DNA from: Arthrobacter caoxuetaonis
GTDB lineage: Bacteria > Actinomycetota > Actinomycetes > Actinomycetales > Micrococcaceae
Length of the DNA: 64,000 nucleotides
Assembly (NCBI RefSeq): GCF_023921125.1
Contig: NZ_CP099467.1
Location: 186,001-250,000, forward strand
Reading direction: 5' to 3'
The translations under genes were made by a program, and so were the position numbers. Each line of letters begins with the position of its first letter. Position 1 is the first letter of the stretch. The notes beneath the pieces were generated by a model that was not told the DNA's origin, did not search any database, and saw only the letters and a list, made by a program, of their open reading frames with translations. Positions 56,079 through 64,000 of this stretch are shown here, piece by piece.

Positions 56079-59000
56079 GTGACTGATGAACCACAGCCGG
56101 ACGGCAGCGGCTTCGTACACCTTCACAACCACACCGAGAACAGCTCGCTCGACGGCCTGACCCGCGTCAAGTCGGCTCCCCGCACTGCCGCGGCACTCGG
56201 ACAGAAAGCCCTGGCCATCACCGACCACGGCTCCCTCGCTGCTGCCTGGAAGTTCCAGAAGTACTGCCTGGAGGCCGGCATCAAGCCGATCATCGGCAAC
56301 GAAATGTACATGGCCATCGGGAGCCGCTTCGAGCGCAACTTCGAGACCGTGGTCAACGACGATGACAACGCCTCCGACGCCGACGAAGGCAAGGAAAAGG
56401 TCAAGCGCTACATGCACCTGACCGTCCTGGCCCGCAACGAAGCCGGATGGAAGTCCCTGCTCGCCCTGCACAACAAGGCCGAGGCCTCCTACTGGTACAA
56501 GCCCCGGATCGACTTCGACCTGCTCGATGAGCACGGTGACGGTCTCATCATCCTCACCGGCTGCCTCGGCGGCCCCGTTGCAGGACCCCTGGCCCGCGCC
56601 GGAGCTATCGACAAAGGCTTTGAAGCTGCGCGCACCGAGATCGCATCACTGCTGGGCACCGACGACACCGACGAGCTTGCAGCTGCCCTTGCCGCCGATG
56701 TGTCCGCCTACGCCGCCAGGAAGAAACGCCTGGCCGAAGCTGCAGCCGAAGGCGTGACCGGCGCCCAGCGCACCGCCCTTGAAGAGGCCGTAAAGAATTT
56801 CGTGCCGGCCATCGCCGACGGCGCCGGGGACGAACTGGCCGCGGACCTGACGCAGATCATCACCCGGCTGCCCGGCATCCCCGAGGACGCCGCCCGGGCC
56901 CGCACGGAAGCACGCTCCAACCTGGACCGCCTCATCGGAGCCGTCGGCCGGGAACACGTCTTCCTGGAAGTGATGCACCACGGCATCAAGGCCGAGACCC
57001 ATGCCTTCCGTGAGCTGCGCATCCTCTCTGAGGAGACCGGCATCCCGCTGGTGGCCACCAACGACTGCCACTACGAACACGCCGAAGATGCCCGTGCGCA
57101 CGACGGCTTCCTCGCCGTGGGCGTCAAGCGTTCCCTGGATGACCCCAAGCGCTTCAAGTTCAACGGCACCCCGGACTACTACCTGAAGTCCGAAGCTGAA
57201 ATGCTCGATGTGCTCGGCAACCTGAAGAACAAGAAGGCTGCCGCAGCCTGGCGCCAGGCCGTCGCCAACTCCGTCATGGTCGCTGACCTGTGCGATGACA
57301 AGGTCATCCCGGACCCGCGCATGCGCCTGCCCAAGTTCCCCGTGCCCGCAGGCTTTGAATCCGAACGCGCCTACCTGCACCACCTCGTGAAGGAAGGTGC
57401 CGTCGAACGTTACGGCACCGACCCGGTCACCGGTGAGCGCCGCGCGCTGCCTGCCGCGGTGAAGGAGCGGCTGCGGATGGAAGAGAACATCATCTGCGAC
57501 ATGGGCTTCCCCGCCTACTTCCTGATCGTGTGGGACATGATTGCCTGGGCCCGGTCTGATTACACCCCGCAGGACTGGGTGGACCTGCATGCCGGCAAGC
57601 CTGTTGACGACGCCACGCGCACCCGGAAGAAGCCCATCGTTGTGGGTGTCGGGCGCGGTTCGGCTGCAGGTGCCGCCACCTCCTACTGCCTGAAGATCGT
57701 CGGCGTGGATCCGCTGGAGAACCACCTCCTCTTCGAGCGCTTTCTGGAGCCGGGACGCGCCGGCATGCCCGACATCGACGTCGACTTCGAGGCCGCCCGC
57801 CGCAGCGAGGTGTTCGCCTACGTTGGCGTCCGCTGGGGCGATGCGATGGTCGCCCACATCGGCACGTTCGGCATGGCCCTGTCCAAGGCTGCCGTCAAGG
57901 ACGCTGCACGCATCCTGAAGCCTTCCGAACCGGCGCCCGAAGTGTTCGCTGCCGCCAAGGCTGCCCGCGCCGCCGGCGACTCCAAGAGAGCCGCCTCCAT
58001 CACTGCCGAGGCGTACGCGAAGATCAACCGCCGGGCCGCGGACATCCAGCGTCTGGGCAATAAGCTCTCGGACCTGATTCCGTCTGCGGGCGGCAAGGCC
58101 TACTCCTTCGCCCAGCTCGATGACACCTCGGACAACTCCTCGGAAGCGTTCCGGAACCTGGTCAAGGAATCCGGCCAGGACGCGCAGGACATCCTGGAGC
58201 TGGCCCGCGCCTTCGAAGGTGTCACGAAGACCGAATCCATCCACGCCTGCGGGTTCATCATTTCCCCGGAACCGCTCGATGAGATCGTGCCCATGCGGTG
58301 GAAGTCCCATGCCGCCAACGCAGACCCCAACGCCCCGCGCGTCATCTGCTGGGACGGACCGGACTGTGAAGAGATCGGCCTGCTCAAGATGGACATCCTG
58401 GGCCTGACCAACCTCGATATTGCCGCGACGGCACTGGACTTCACGGCCCGCACGACCGGCAACCGGTTCACCATGGAAGAGATCCCGCACCCGAACACCA
58501 AGGGCAACGCGATCGTCCAGGGTGCCTACAACCTGCTCGCCCAGGGGCGCACCGGCGGTGTCTTCCAGATGGAATCCGGCGGCATGATCCGTACCGCACA
58601 GGAAGTGGAGCCGGAAACCCTCGATGACATTTCGGCCATCGTGGCGCTGTTCCGTCCCGGCCCGCTGAAAGCCGGAATGCACACCTCCTACGCCCGCCGC
58701 AAAGCGGGACTGGAGCCGGTCACGTACACCGACTTCACCCACGACCCGGTGGAAACCGAATGGATCGACGGCGTGCTCGGGGCCACCTACGGCATGGCCA
58801 TCTACCAGGAAACGATCATGCGCCTGTCCACGATTGTCGCCGGCTTCGACGCCTCCCAGCGTTCCCGCCTGCGCAAGGCTATGGGCAAGAAGAAGCAGTC
58901 CGAAATGGATGCCTGCTTCACCATGTGGATTGAAGGTGCGCCGAAGGAATTCCGGGACGAGGACGGCAACGTCATCTCCCCGGTGTTCTCCCCCGCGACC

Positions 59001-60572
59001 GCCCAGAAGCTCTGGGACTTCATCTCCGGTGCCGCCTCCTACCTGTTCAACGCCTCCCACTCTGCCGCCTACGGAATGCTCGCCTACTACACCGCGTACC
59101 TGAAGGCTGGCTGGCCGGTGGAATACTCCGCCGCGATCCTGGCTGTGGCAGACAAGGACGACAAGCGCCAGACCGCCCTGACGTCCCTGCACGCGGACGG
59201 CATCGAAGTCATGGCCCCGGACGTGAACCTGGCCATGGCCCGTACCGCACCCGTGAACGGTGCTGTCGCCATTGGCCTCAGCGAAGTGAAGGGTGTCGGC
59301 GACGCCGGCCAGTACATCGTGGCCGAGCGCGAAGCCAGCGGCCCGTTCAAGGACATGGCTGACCTGCTCCGGCGGGTCCGTGTTCCGGCCGACAACGGCA
59401 CCGGATTCAGCCGCATCCCGGTCAGCGCCGTGCAGGCACTCATTGAAGCCGGAGCGCTCGACAGCTTCGGCCCGCGGCTGGGGCAGATCATGATGCTCCG
59501 TGCCGCCCGCACCGGAGGCCAGCAGCCCGTTGACGCCGAATGGTCCGACGTGGAGTGCTCTGCACGCCAGCGTGCCCGCATCGGAACCAGCCTGGGCATC
59601 CACCCGCTGAACTCGCTGAAGGACGAGCTGAAGGCCTGGCAGGCGCCGGGCGGAGGCCGTGTCACTCCCCTGCACCGGATCGCTGACGGCAACGGCGAAC
59701 CCGTCCTGACCGTCGGCGTCATCTCCTCCTGGGAAGAGAAGGGCTACTCCGGCGGACGCCGGGCCAACTTCTCCCTCGAATCATCCAAGACCACCCTGAA
59801 CGGGGTCATCTGGGACTTCTCGCTCTCGCGCCTGCGGCGCCAGGGCACCGTTCCGAAGGTCGGCGACGTCGTTGCTGTCTCCGGGAAGGTCAACGTCCGC
59901 GTCACTGTCATTGGCGACGAGGAATCCGAAACCCAGGAGACCATCACCACCAAGGAGCTTTCCATCAACGAAGTATGGCCCATCGACTCGGGCACTGAAC
60001 CTGAAATCAACCTGCCCGCTCCGGTGATCGACTTCGCCGCCAAGTACCGCGAGCTGCGCTCCGGACCAGCCCCGGAACCGGAAAGCCGGCGCAAGGCCCC
60101 TGCAGCGAAGAAGACGGCTCCTGCCGCGGACCCTAAGCCAGGCACCGAAGCAGCTGCCCCGGCCAAGGAGCTCGCACCGGTCGTTTCGATGCGCGAGCAC
60201 CGCGAACGCAAGGGCGGCGACGTCGTTGCCCTCCTCTGCGAGGAATACGAGTCCTCCATGGTCGGTGACCTCCTCTTCGGCAACCCGGCTGTCCTGAAGG
60301 CCCATTCCGCTGAAGGGCTTCCCGGCGATGCCGCAACCGAGGCCGGCGTCATCTACCGCTGCCAGCCCGCGTCCGGGGAAACCATCTTCCTCGTCACGGA
60401 CGGCGGGGATACGGATCCCCGGGACGCCGCCGAATACGCCCGCGACGCCGACGAATCCGAGTGGGAGCCGATCCGCAACGAGAAGTCCAAGCACAAGTAC
60501 TCCTGGTACCGGCTCAAGACCGATCCGGCGGCTGCTGCAGCCCTCGGCGGGGACGAACGCCTGGCCGGCTAG
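56079..60572 (+). CDS. dnaE: DNA polymerase III alpha subunit DnaE, 1497 aa
   Basis: Domains in order: PHP (HLHNHTENSSLDG at residue 13, TDHGS, TNDCHYEH) interrupted by an about 110-residue helical insert (190-300); polymerase core with GVGRGSAAG and PDIDVDFE (about residue 565); fingers; helix-hairpin-helix; an OB domain around 1200-1330 (VGVISSWEEKGYSGGRRANFSLE); then a unique about 150-residue tail. It is longer than typical DnaE (about 1180). GTG start; GGAGACAC upstream. It should replicate the element with the clamp; residues for catalysis appear intact, unlike the neighbouring paralogue. Confidence 0.95.
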   Translation: MTDEPQPDGSGFVHLHNHTENSSLDGLTRVKSAPRTAAALGQKALAITDHGSLAAAWKFQKYCLEAGIKPIIGNEMYMAIGSRFERNFETVVNDDDNASDADEGKEKVKRYMHLTVLARNEAGWKSLLALHNKAEASYWYKPRIDFDLLDEHGDGLIILTGCLGGPVAGPLARAGAIDKGFEAARTEIASLLGTDDTDELAAALAADVSAYAARKKRLAEAAAEGVTGAQRTALEEAVKNFVPAIADGAGDELAADLTQIITRLPGIPEDAARARTEARSNLDRLIGAVGREHVFLEVMHHGIKAETHAFRELRILSEETGIPLVATNDCHYEHAEDARAHDGFLAVGVKRSLDDPKRFKFNGTPDYYLKSEAEMLDVLGNLKNKKAAAAWRQAVANSVMVADLCDDKVIPDPRMRLPKFPVPAGFESERAYLHHLVKEGAVERYGTDPVTGERRALPAAVKERLRMEENIICDMGFPAYFLIVWDMIAWARSDYTPQDWVDLHAGKPVDDATRTRKKPIVVGVGRGSAAGAATSYCLKIVGVDPLENHLLFERFLEPGRAGMPDIDVDFEAARRSEVFAYVGVRWGDAMVAHIGTFGMALSKAAVKDAARILKPSEPAPEVFAAAKAARAAGDSKRAASITAEAYAKINRRAADIQRLGNKLSDLIPSAGGKAYSFAQLDDTSDNSSEAFRNLVKESGQDAQDILELARAFEGVTKTESIHACGFIISPEPLDEIVPMRWKSHAANADPNAPRVICWDGPDCEEIGLLKMDILGLTNLDIAATALDFTARTTGNRFTMEEIPHPNTKGNAIVQGAYNLLAQGRTGGVFQMESGGMIRTAQEVEPETLDDISAIVALFRPGPLKAGMHTSYARRKAGLEPVTYTDFTHDPVETEWIDGVLGATYGMAIYQETIMRLSTIVAGFDASQRSRLRKAMGKKKQSEMDACFTMWIEGAPKEFRDEDGNVISPVFSPATAQKLWDFISGAASYLFNASHSAAYGMLAYYTAYLKAGWPVEYSAAILAVADKDDKRQTALTSLHADGIEVMAPDVNLAMARTAPVNGAVAIGLSEVKGVGDAGQYIVAEREASGPFKDMADLLRRVRVPADNGTGFSRIPVSAVQALIEAGALDSFGPRLGQIMMLRAARTGGQQPVDAEWSDVECSARQRARIGTSLGIHPLNSLKDELKAWQAPGGGRVTPLHRIADGNGEPVLTVGVISSWEEKGYSGGRRANFSLESSKTTLNGVIWDFSLSRLRRQGTVPKVGDVVAVSGKVNVRVTVIGDEESETQETITTKELSINEVWPIDSGTEPEINLPAPVIDFAAKYRELRSGPAPEPESRRKAPAAKKTAPAADPKPGTEAAAPAKELAPVVSMREHRERKGGDVVALLCEEYESSMVGDLLFGNPAVLKAHSAEGLPGDAATEAGVIYRCQPASGETIFLVTDGGDTDPRDAAEYARDADESEWEPIRNEKSKHKYSWYRLKTDPAAAAALGGDERLAG

Positions 60573-60581
60573 CCACACGGG

Positions 60582-60611
60582 GAGAGACCTTCCCGGTGCC
60601 GCACACATAGG
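60582..60611 (+). promoter_or_regulatory. class 1 promoter-like element
   Basis: GCCGCACACATAGG with GAGAG exactly 15 nt upstream of CACACAT, about 110 bases before the gene at 60721. Confidence 0.65.
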
Positions 60612-60720
60612 TGCTGAGAGGTCCGGGAGAACCCGGGCCGAAGACACCAAGACACAAAGGGAACGGGCTGCGCACAGCGGGTCCGCCCCCGGCACCGGAA
60701 CACGAAGGACAGAAATCCCC

Positions 60721-61026
60721 ATGAGCACCTCCGATGGAATGCAGCAGGCGCCCGAAGACCTCAAGCCGCAGGCAGACACCCTCCTGGCAGCACTTGCCGT
60801 GATGGAGCGGTTCCAGCAGCGCGACTTTGTGGCCGTCGACGCAATCGTTGACTCCACCGATCCGCGTGAGCTGGTCATGGGTCTGCTCGATGTCTCCCTG
60901 ATCCTCACGGACTTCCTGGCAGCCGCATCGCAGGTCTCGAAGGAATCCATTGTGGGCAAGGTCCGCGAGGACGTCCTTGGCCTCGTGAACTCCGGCCGTC
61001 TTGGTGCCGGCGTCAGCGGAATCTGA
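60721..61026 (+). CDS. hypothetical protein, 101 aa
   Basis: All-helical protein (LKPQADTLLAALAVMERFQQRDFVAVDAIVDSTDPRELVMGLLDVSLILTDFLAAASQ). Similar small proteins are common on actinobacterial plasmids, but I have no family name. It lies between dnaE and ssb. AAGGACAG precedes the ATG. Confidence 0.6.
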   Translation: MSTSDGMQQAPEDLKPQADTLLAALAVMERFQQRDFVAVDAIVDSTDPRELVMGLLDVSLILTDFLAAASQVSKESIVGKVREDVLGLVNSGRLGAGVSGI

Positions 61027-61063
61027 TGCCCGGCCTTCCTGGGTGGTGAGACTTTCACGTCCT

Positions 61064-61077
61064 GCCGCACACATAGG
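61064..61077 (+). promoter_or_regulatory. class 1 promoter-like element
   Basis: GCCGCACACATAGG with GAGAC 15 nt upstream, about 160 bases before ssb. With 61149 it forms a class 1 plus class 2 tandem, as before dnaE. Confidence 0.6.
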
Positions 61078-61148
61078 AAGTAAGGAAGGGAAGCCTCCGT
61101 TTTAGGCCCCCGACCAGCACCAAAACCTGTGCAGGCGAAACCCGACAG

Positions 61149-61171
61149 CCGTCAGCGAGTAGCACGCATAG
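61149..61171 (+). promoter_or_regulatory. class 2 composite element (ssb)
   Basis: CCGTCA-N11-GCATAG then AGATAAGTAGGC, 65 bases before the ssb TTG. The tail is one base different from that of nrdF. Confidence 0.72.
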
Positions 61172-61237
61172 AGATAAGTAGGCCCGGAACATATCCGGTC
61201 CTGACACAGCCCCTATGGGCCGACGAAAGGCACCACC

Positions 61238-61726
61238 TTGTACAACCTCCCCTTCACCGGCAACCTGGTCACCGATCTCAAGCTGATCACCGAAACCAAG
61301 TCCGGCACCCCGCGCCTGAACTTCAAGGTCGCCATCAACGAGAACCCGGGCGGCGACCGTGAGAAGGAAGTTACCCACTTCATTCCGTTCACCGCTTTCG
61401 GCTCCACCGCTGAGAACATGGCCGCATCGCTGAAGAAGGGCCAGCGCGTCACTGTGATCGCCCGTCTCAAGACCTACGAGAAGGAAGTCCAGATCGACGG
61501 TGAGGACAAGTCCATCACCATGATCGGTTTCACTGCTCAGGAAGTCGGCCCGGCCCTGCGCTGGCAGACTGCCGAGGTCTCCAAGGCAGGCGGCACCCGC
61601 AAGAGCGCCGACACCTTCGTTGACGACGAAGAGGATGCACCGGCTGCAAAGCCCGCCGCGAAGAAGGCTCCGGCCAAGCGCGCAGCATCCAAGCCTCCCG
61701 TCGATGATGAAGACGACGACTTCTAG
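61238..61726 (+). CDS. ssb: single-stranded DNA-binding protein, 162 aa
   Basis: OB-fold SSB: FTGNLVTDLKLITETKSGTPRLNFKVAINE, THFIPFTAFGSTAENMAASLKKGQRVTVIARLKTYEKEVQIDGEDKS, followed by a Lys/Ala-rich linker and the acidic tip DDEDDDF that binds partner proteins. It coats single strands during replication. TTG start with GAAAGGC upstream; no ATG or GTG fits better. A strong terminator follows at 61737-61776. Confidence 0.92.
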   Translation: MYNLPFTGNLVTDLKLITETKSGTPRLNFKVAINENPGGDREKEVTHFIPFTAFGSTAENMAASLKKGQRVTVIARLKTYEKEVQIDGEDKSITMIGFTAQEVGPALRWQTAEVSKAGGTRKSADTFVDDEEDAPAAKPAAKKAPAKRAASKPPVDDEDDDF

Positions 61727-61736
61727 GCCCGCCTAG

Positions 61737-61776
61737 AAAAGCCCCGCCGGTCCCCCGTGGACTGTGCGGGGCTTTT
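61737..61776 (+). terminator. rho-independent terminator
   Basis: AAAAGCCCCGC pairs with GCGGGGCTTTT around an 18-nt loop, directly after ssb. Confidence 0.8.
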
Positions 61777-61780
61777 CTGC

Positions 61781-61795
61781 GTCTACGCATGTCCC
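61781..61795 (+). promoter_or_regulatory. class 3 motif TCTACGCATGTCC
   Basis: GTCTACGCATGTCCC, 35 bases before the HNH gene. Confidence 0.45.
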
Positions 61796-61829
61796 CCGGT
61801 GACCCGCCCCCGCACCGGAAAAGAACACC

Positions 61830-62312
61830 ATGCCACCCGCGCCCGACGAACCCCGGACAGACCTGCTCAGCTTCACGAACGACGTTCCGGGTGCCCTTGG
61901 CGGCCTCCTGGATGCGGTACCGGCACCTGTCGTCTTCGTGGCGGCTCTGCTGGCGGTTTTCGCCGTCATGGGCGCTGTGTCCCGCGGCAGGCCCGGCCCC
62001 AAAGATCCCACCCGCCTGTTCTCCGCGAACCAGCGCCGTGAAGGATTCGACCGTGCTGGCGGGCAGTGCGAGCTGGGGACGTTCTTCCGGCGGTGCCGGC
62101 GTCCGGCCCACCACGGCGACCATTGGTACCCGTGGTCCAAGGGCGGGTCGACGTCGATGGCGAACTTCGTGGCCGCGTGCCGCAAATGCAACCTCTCCAA
62201 GGGGGCCAAGGTCCCGGGAAGCTGGGAGACGATGCTCCTGGAGTCCCGGCGCCGCAAGTACTTCCCCGCCGGGGTAAGCACCAAGGCCGGAGAGCGGTTC
62301 AGCCAGCGATGA
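61830..62312 (+). CDS. membrane-anchored HNH endonuclease-like protein, 160 aa
   Basis: One membrane helix at about residues 30-52 (PVVFVAALLAVFAVMGAV) and a C-terminal zinc-type HNH motif: a Cys before FFRRCRRPAHHGDHWYPWSKGGSTSMANFVAACRKCNLSKG. A membrane-tethered HNH next to a lytic-transglycosylase-like protein suggests a role in DNA transfer or exclusion of incoming DNA; this is inference. AAAAGAAC precedes the ATG. Four-base overlap with the next gene. Confidence 0.75.
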   Translation: MPPAPDEPRTDLLSFTNDVPGALGGLLDAVPAPVVFVAALLAVFAVMGAVSRGRPGPKDPTRLFSANQRREGFDRAGGQCELGTFFRRCRRPAHHGDHWYPWSKGGSTSMANFVAACRKCNLSKGAKVPGSWETMLLESRRRKYFPAGVSTKAGERFSQR

Positions 62313-62617
62313 CCCGCGTGCCCGTCCGCGGGCAAATGTGGCAGATCAGCGGGCCCTCCGGCTTCGGCATCTGCCTCGGGAACGGGTACTGGTCCGTCCT
62401 GGTCCGGAACGGCCCGGAATACACGCTCACCGACACCCTCGCCCCCTTCCCGGTACGCCTGGAGGAACGCCTGCCCCGGTCCATGGCCTGGGCTGACCAG
62501 TTCGATGCACTCGCCGCGGCCGAAGGGCTGGACATCTCGTGGGCTGATGAGGTCCACCGCTACCGGGAGCTGGGACTGGCGAAAACGACCGGCCAGACGG
62601 GGCACGCGCAGCCTTAG
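62309..62617 (+). CDS. hypothetical protein, 102 aa
   Basis: Starts MTRVPVRGQM and has a beta-rich half (GICLGNGYWSVLVRNGPEYTL) and a helical half (DQFDALAAAEGLDISWADEVHRY). Unknown family. The ATG overlaps the HNH gene's stop (ATGA); it lies in the same operon, about 40 bases before the lytic-transglycosylase-like gene. Confidence 0.6.
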   Translation: MTRVPVRGQMWQISGPSGFGICLGNGYWSVLVRNGPEYTLTDTLAPFPVRLEERLPRSMAWADQFDALAAAEGLDISWADEVHRYRELGLAKTTGQTGHAQP

Positions 62618-62635
62618 GGAGGCCGGGATCCGGAA

Positions 62636-62650
62636 ATCTGCGCATGTCCC
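62636..62650 (+). promoter_or_regulatory. class 3 motif, weaker
   Basis: ATCTGCGCATGTCCCC just before the 62656 start; one base differs from the TCTACGCATGTCC consensus. Confidence 0.35.
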
Positions 62651-62655
62651 CTGGC

Positions 62656-64000
62656 ATGAGCAATCCTGACGCCCCCGTACCTGCACCTCCCGGTGAATCC
62701 GCCGGCGCCGACCAGCTCAAAGCGGACGGCAAGGAAGCGGCACTGCTGGTGGCCAAGGGTGCTGCGACCGGTGGCCTGGCCGGTGCAGCGAAGGGCGCTG
62801 CCCAGGCGCTGGTCAAAACGGAAACAGGGCGCAAGGGCATCATGCTCGCCGTCCTGATCCCTGCCATTGCCCTGCTGATCGTCATCGTCATGGTCGTCTC
62901 CATGCTCAACACCGGCTCGAACGGCAACAGCACCGTGGACGCCGGGCACGCCAGTGCCGCCATCCAGGCCGGAATGCAGGACATAGAGGATGACAGCAAG
63001 CTGCGCACCATCCGGGATGCGGCCGAAAAGACCGGTGTCAGGTGGGAAATCCTCGCTGCGATCGTCGCCCAGACCGAGGAACGCACCTCAGGCAAGGGAA
63101 CCGGCCCGTACGGCATCGACATGGACAAAGCCGGGACCGGCACCGCAGGAGATGAAACCCTCCCCGACGGAACCCCCGCCAAAATCTCCGAGGAGGACGC
63201 CCAGGACCTGTACAAGGCCGGAGTCTTCGTAGGCCAGCTGCTCTCCCACAGCAACGAACACACCGTCAACCAGCTGCAGAACCCCTCCCTGGACGCCGGC
63301 GTCACAGACGTGCGCGGCGAAGAAGGCAGCGGGCCCACCCGCAAGCTCTCGGACGAGGACCAGTCCCGGGAAGCCCAGGCCCGGGTCAAGGAGCAGTACC
63401 TGGTCTCCCTGCGGACCCTGCCCCTGAAGGGCAACCCGGACATCTCCGAGAAGGTGTACGAGCTCGCCTCCACCTGGGCGATGGGCAAGACCCGGCAGTG
63501 CACCACGGATTCCGTTCAGCTCGGCGGTCAGACGAGCGTTGAACTGAACGAAAAGCAGAAGAAGATCGCTCAGCAGATCATCAACCAGGTCGCCCGGAAG
63601 GGCATGTCCGAGCAGGCCGCCGTCGTAGCCCTCGCCACCGCCATGCAGGAGAGCAAGCTGCGCAACTGGTGGAACGTGAAGGTCCCCGGATCCGAGGCGC
63701 TCACCGACGACAAGGACGCCCGCGGCCAGGACGGCTACTCCGTGGGCCCGTTCCAGCAGCAGGTCAACGGCAACCAGTTCTCGTGGGGCACCGTCGAGGA
63801 CGCCATGAACATCTCCAAGTCCGCCGACATGTTCCTGGAGCGGCTGAAGACCATTCCGCACTGGGAGGATCTGCCCGTCAGTGAAGCAGCGCAGGCAGTC
63901 CAGGTCTCCGCGTTCCCTGACGAGTACGCGCAGTGGGAGTCCATGGCGCGGCAGCTGGTCGCGGACCTGAAGCCGACCGACGGTGGGTACTCAGACCCCC
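62656..64000 (+). CDS. membrane-anchored lytic-transglycosylase-like protein (partial)
   Basis: The frame is open to the window end. The N-terminus is Ala/Gly-rich, then a membrane helix (GIMLAVLIPAIALLIVIVMVVSML), then two lysozyme-like stretches: IRDAAEKTGVRWEILAAIVAQTEE and IAQQIINQVARKGMSEQAAVVALATAMQESKLRNWW (catalytic Glu in QESK), with GYSVGPFQQQ. Similar proteins in conjugation and phage loci open the cell wall. ATG at 62644 is an alternative start. It supports the idea of a conjugative region continuing beyond 64000. Confidence 0.75.
   Translation, partial: MSNPDAPVPAPPGESAGADQLKADGKEAALLVAKGAATGGLAGAAKGAAQALVKTETGRKGIMLAVLIPAIALLIVIVMVVSMLNTGSNGNSTVDAGHASAAIQAGMQDIEDDSKLRTIRDAAEKTGVRWEILAAIVAQTEERTSGKGTGPYGIDMDKAGTGTAGDETLPDGTPAKISEEDAQDLYKAGVFVGQLLSHSNEHTVNQLQNPSLDAGVTDVRGEEGSGPTRKLSDEDQSREAQARVKEQYLVSLRTLPLKGNPDISEKVYELASTWAMGKTRQCTTDSVQLGGQTSVELNEKQKKIAQQIINQVARKGMSEQAAVVALATAMQESKLRNWWNVKVPGSEALTDDKDARGQDGYSVGPFQQQVNGNQFSWGTVEDAMNISKSADMFLERLKTIPHWEDLPVSEAAQAVQVSAFPDEYAQWESMARQLVADLKPTDGGYSDP

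Noticed and set aside
56646..59675. 1009-aa open frame antisense to dnaE
   Set aside because: It mirrors the third-codon G+C bias of dnaE, has no family features and no start context.

Overview
The window is high-G+C DNA with short intergenic spaces, many start/stop overlaps, many GTG/TTG starts and protein families typical of Actinobacteria. I read it as part of a large actinobacterial (Arthrobacter/Micrococcales-like) megaplasmid or phage-plasmid. It carries its own replication and dNTP genes (two DnaE-like proteins, SSB, nrdI/E/F, a DnaQ-like exonuclease, a resolvase-like nuclease), a pair of tyrosine recombinases, toxin-antitoxin modules, surface and pilus-like proteins and a lytic-transglycosylase-like protein of the kind found in conjugation loci. 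I see no virion structural genes, rRNA, CRISPR array or insertion sequence. The host assignment is inference.

Layout. 1-510: minus-strand array of tRNA-like elements. 519-2204: small unknown genes. 2427-4457: multi-domain FtsK/PilT-like ATPase. 4506-4990: second tRNA-like array, ending in one good tRNA-Ala. 5093-8012: Nudix-like gene and two overlapping tyrosine-recombinase genes. 8125-11421: OGG-like, membrane, DUF6283 and cation-efflux genes. 11565-14564: NAD salvage operon (Prs-like, NAMPT, NrtR-like). 14653-20527: accessory genes, several with a shared N-terminal GGQF-type segment. 20729-25815: lipoproteins plus an APC permease/glutathionylspermidine-synthase-like operon. 26247-27424: Xre/RES toxin-antitoxin. 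28023-36000: TM2 proteins, RtcB with a tRNA-like leader, lipoproteins. 37653-42215: giant pilin-like fibronectin-III protein built from 663-bp repeats. 42817-44287: HipBA. 44579-49241: class Ib ribonucleotide reductase. 49826-61726: exonuclease, nuclease, inactive and active DnaE, SSB. 61830-64000: HNH protein and the start of a membrane-anchored lytic-transglycosylase-like protein.

The strongest new signals are regulatory. An element with core GCCGCACACATAGG, often preceded by GAGAG exactly 15 nt upstream of CACACAT, stands before more than 30 genes or RNA arrays, on either strand and always pointing into them. A second composite, CCGTCA-N11-GCATAG, occurs with invariant spacing before nrdF, nrdI, ssb, dnaE and the resolvase-like gene, so replication and dNTP genes look like one regulon. 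A third, weaker motif (TCTACGCATGTCC) precedes a further five genes. In contrast the NAD operon, the RES module and two other genes have ordinary leaderless promoters (TANNNT 6-7 nt before ATG).

The genes suggest a self-sufficient element. It can make dNTPs, copy DNA, repair RNA (RtcB with tRNA-like transcripts) and rebuild NAD+ from nicotinamide, while also encoding an NAD+-depleting RES toxin. Three small genes appear broken by one-base changes in or next to homopolymer runs (15459, 34649, 46635), which may be sequencing errors.
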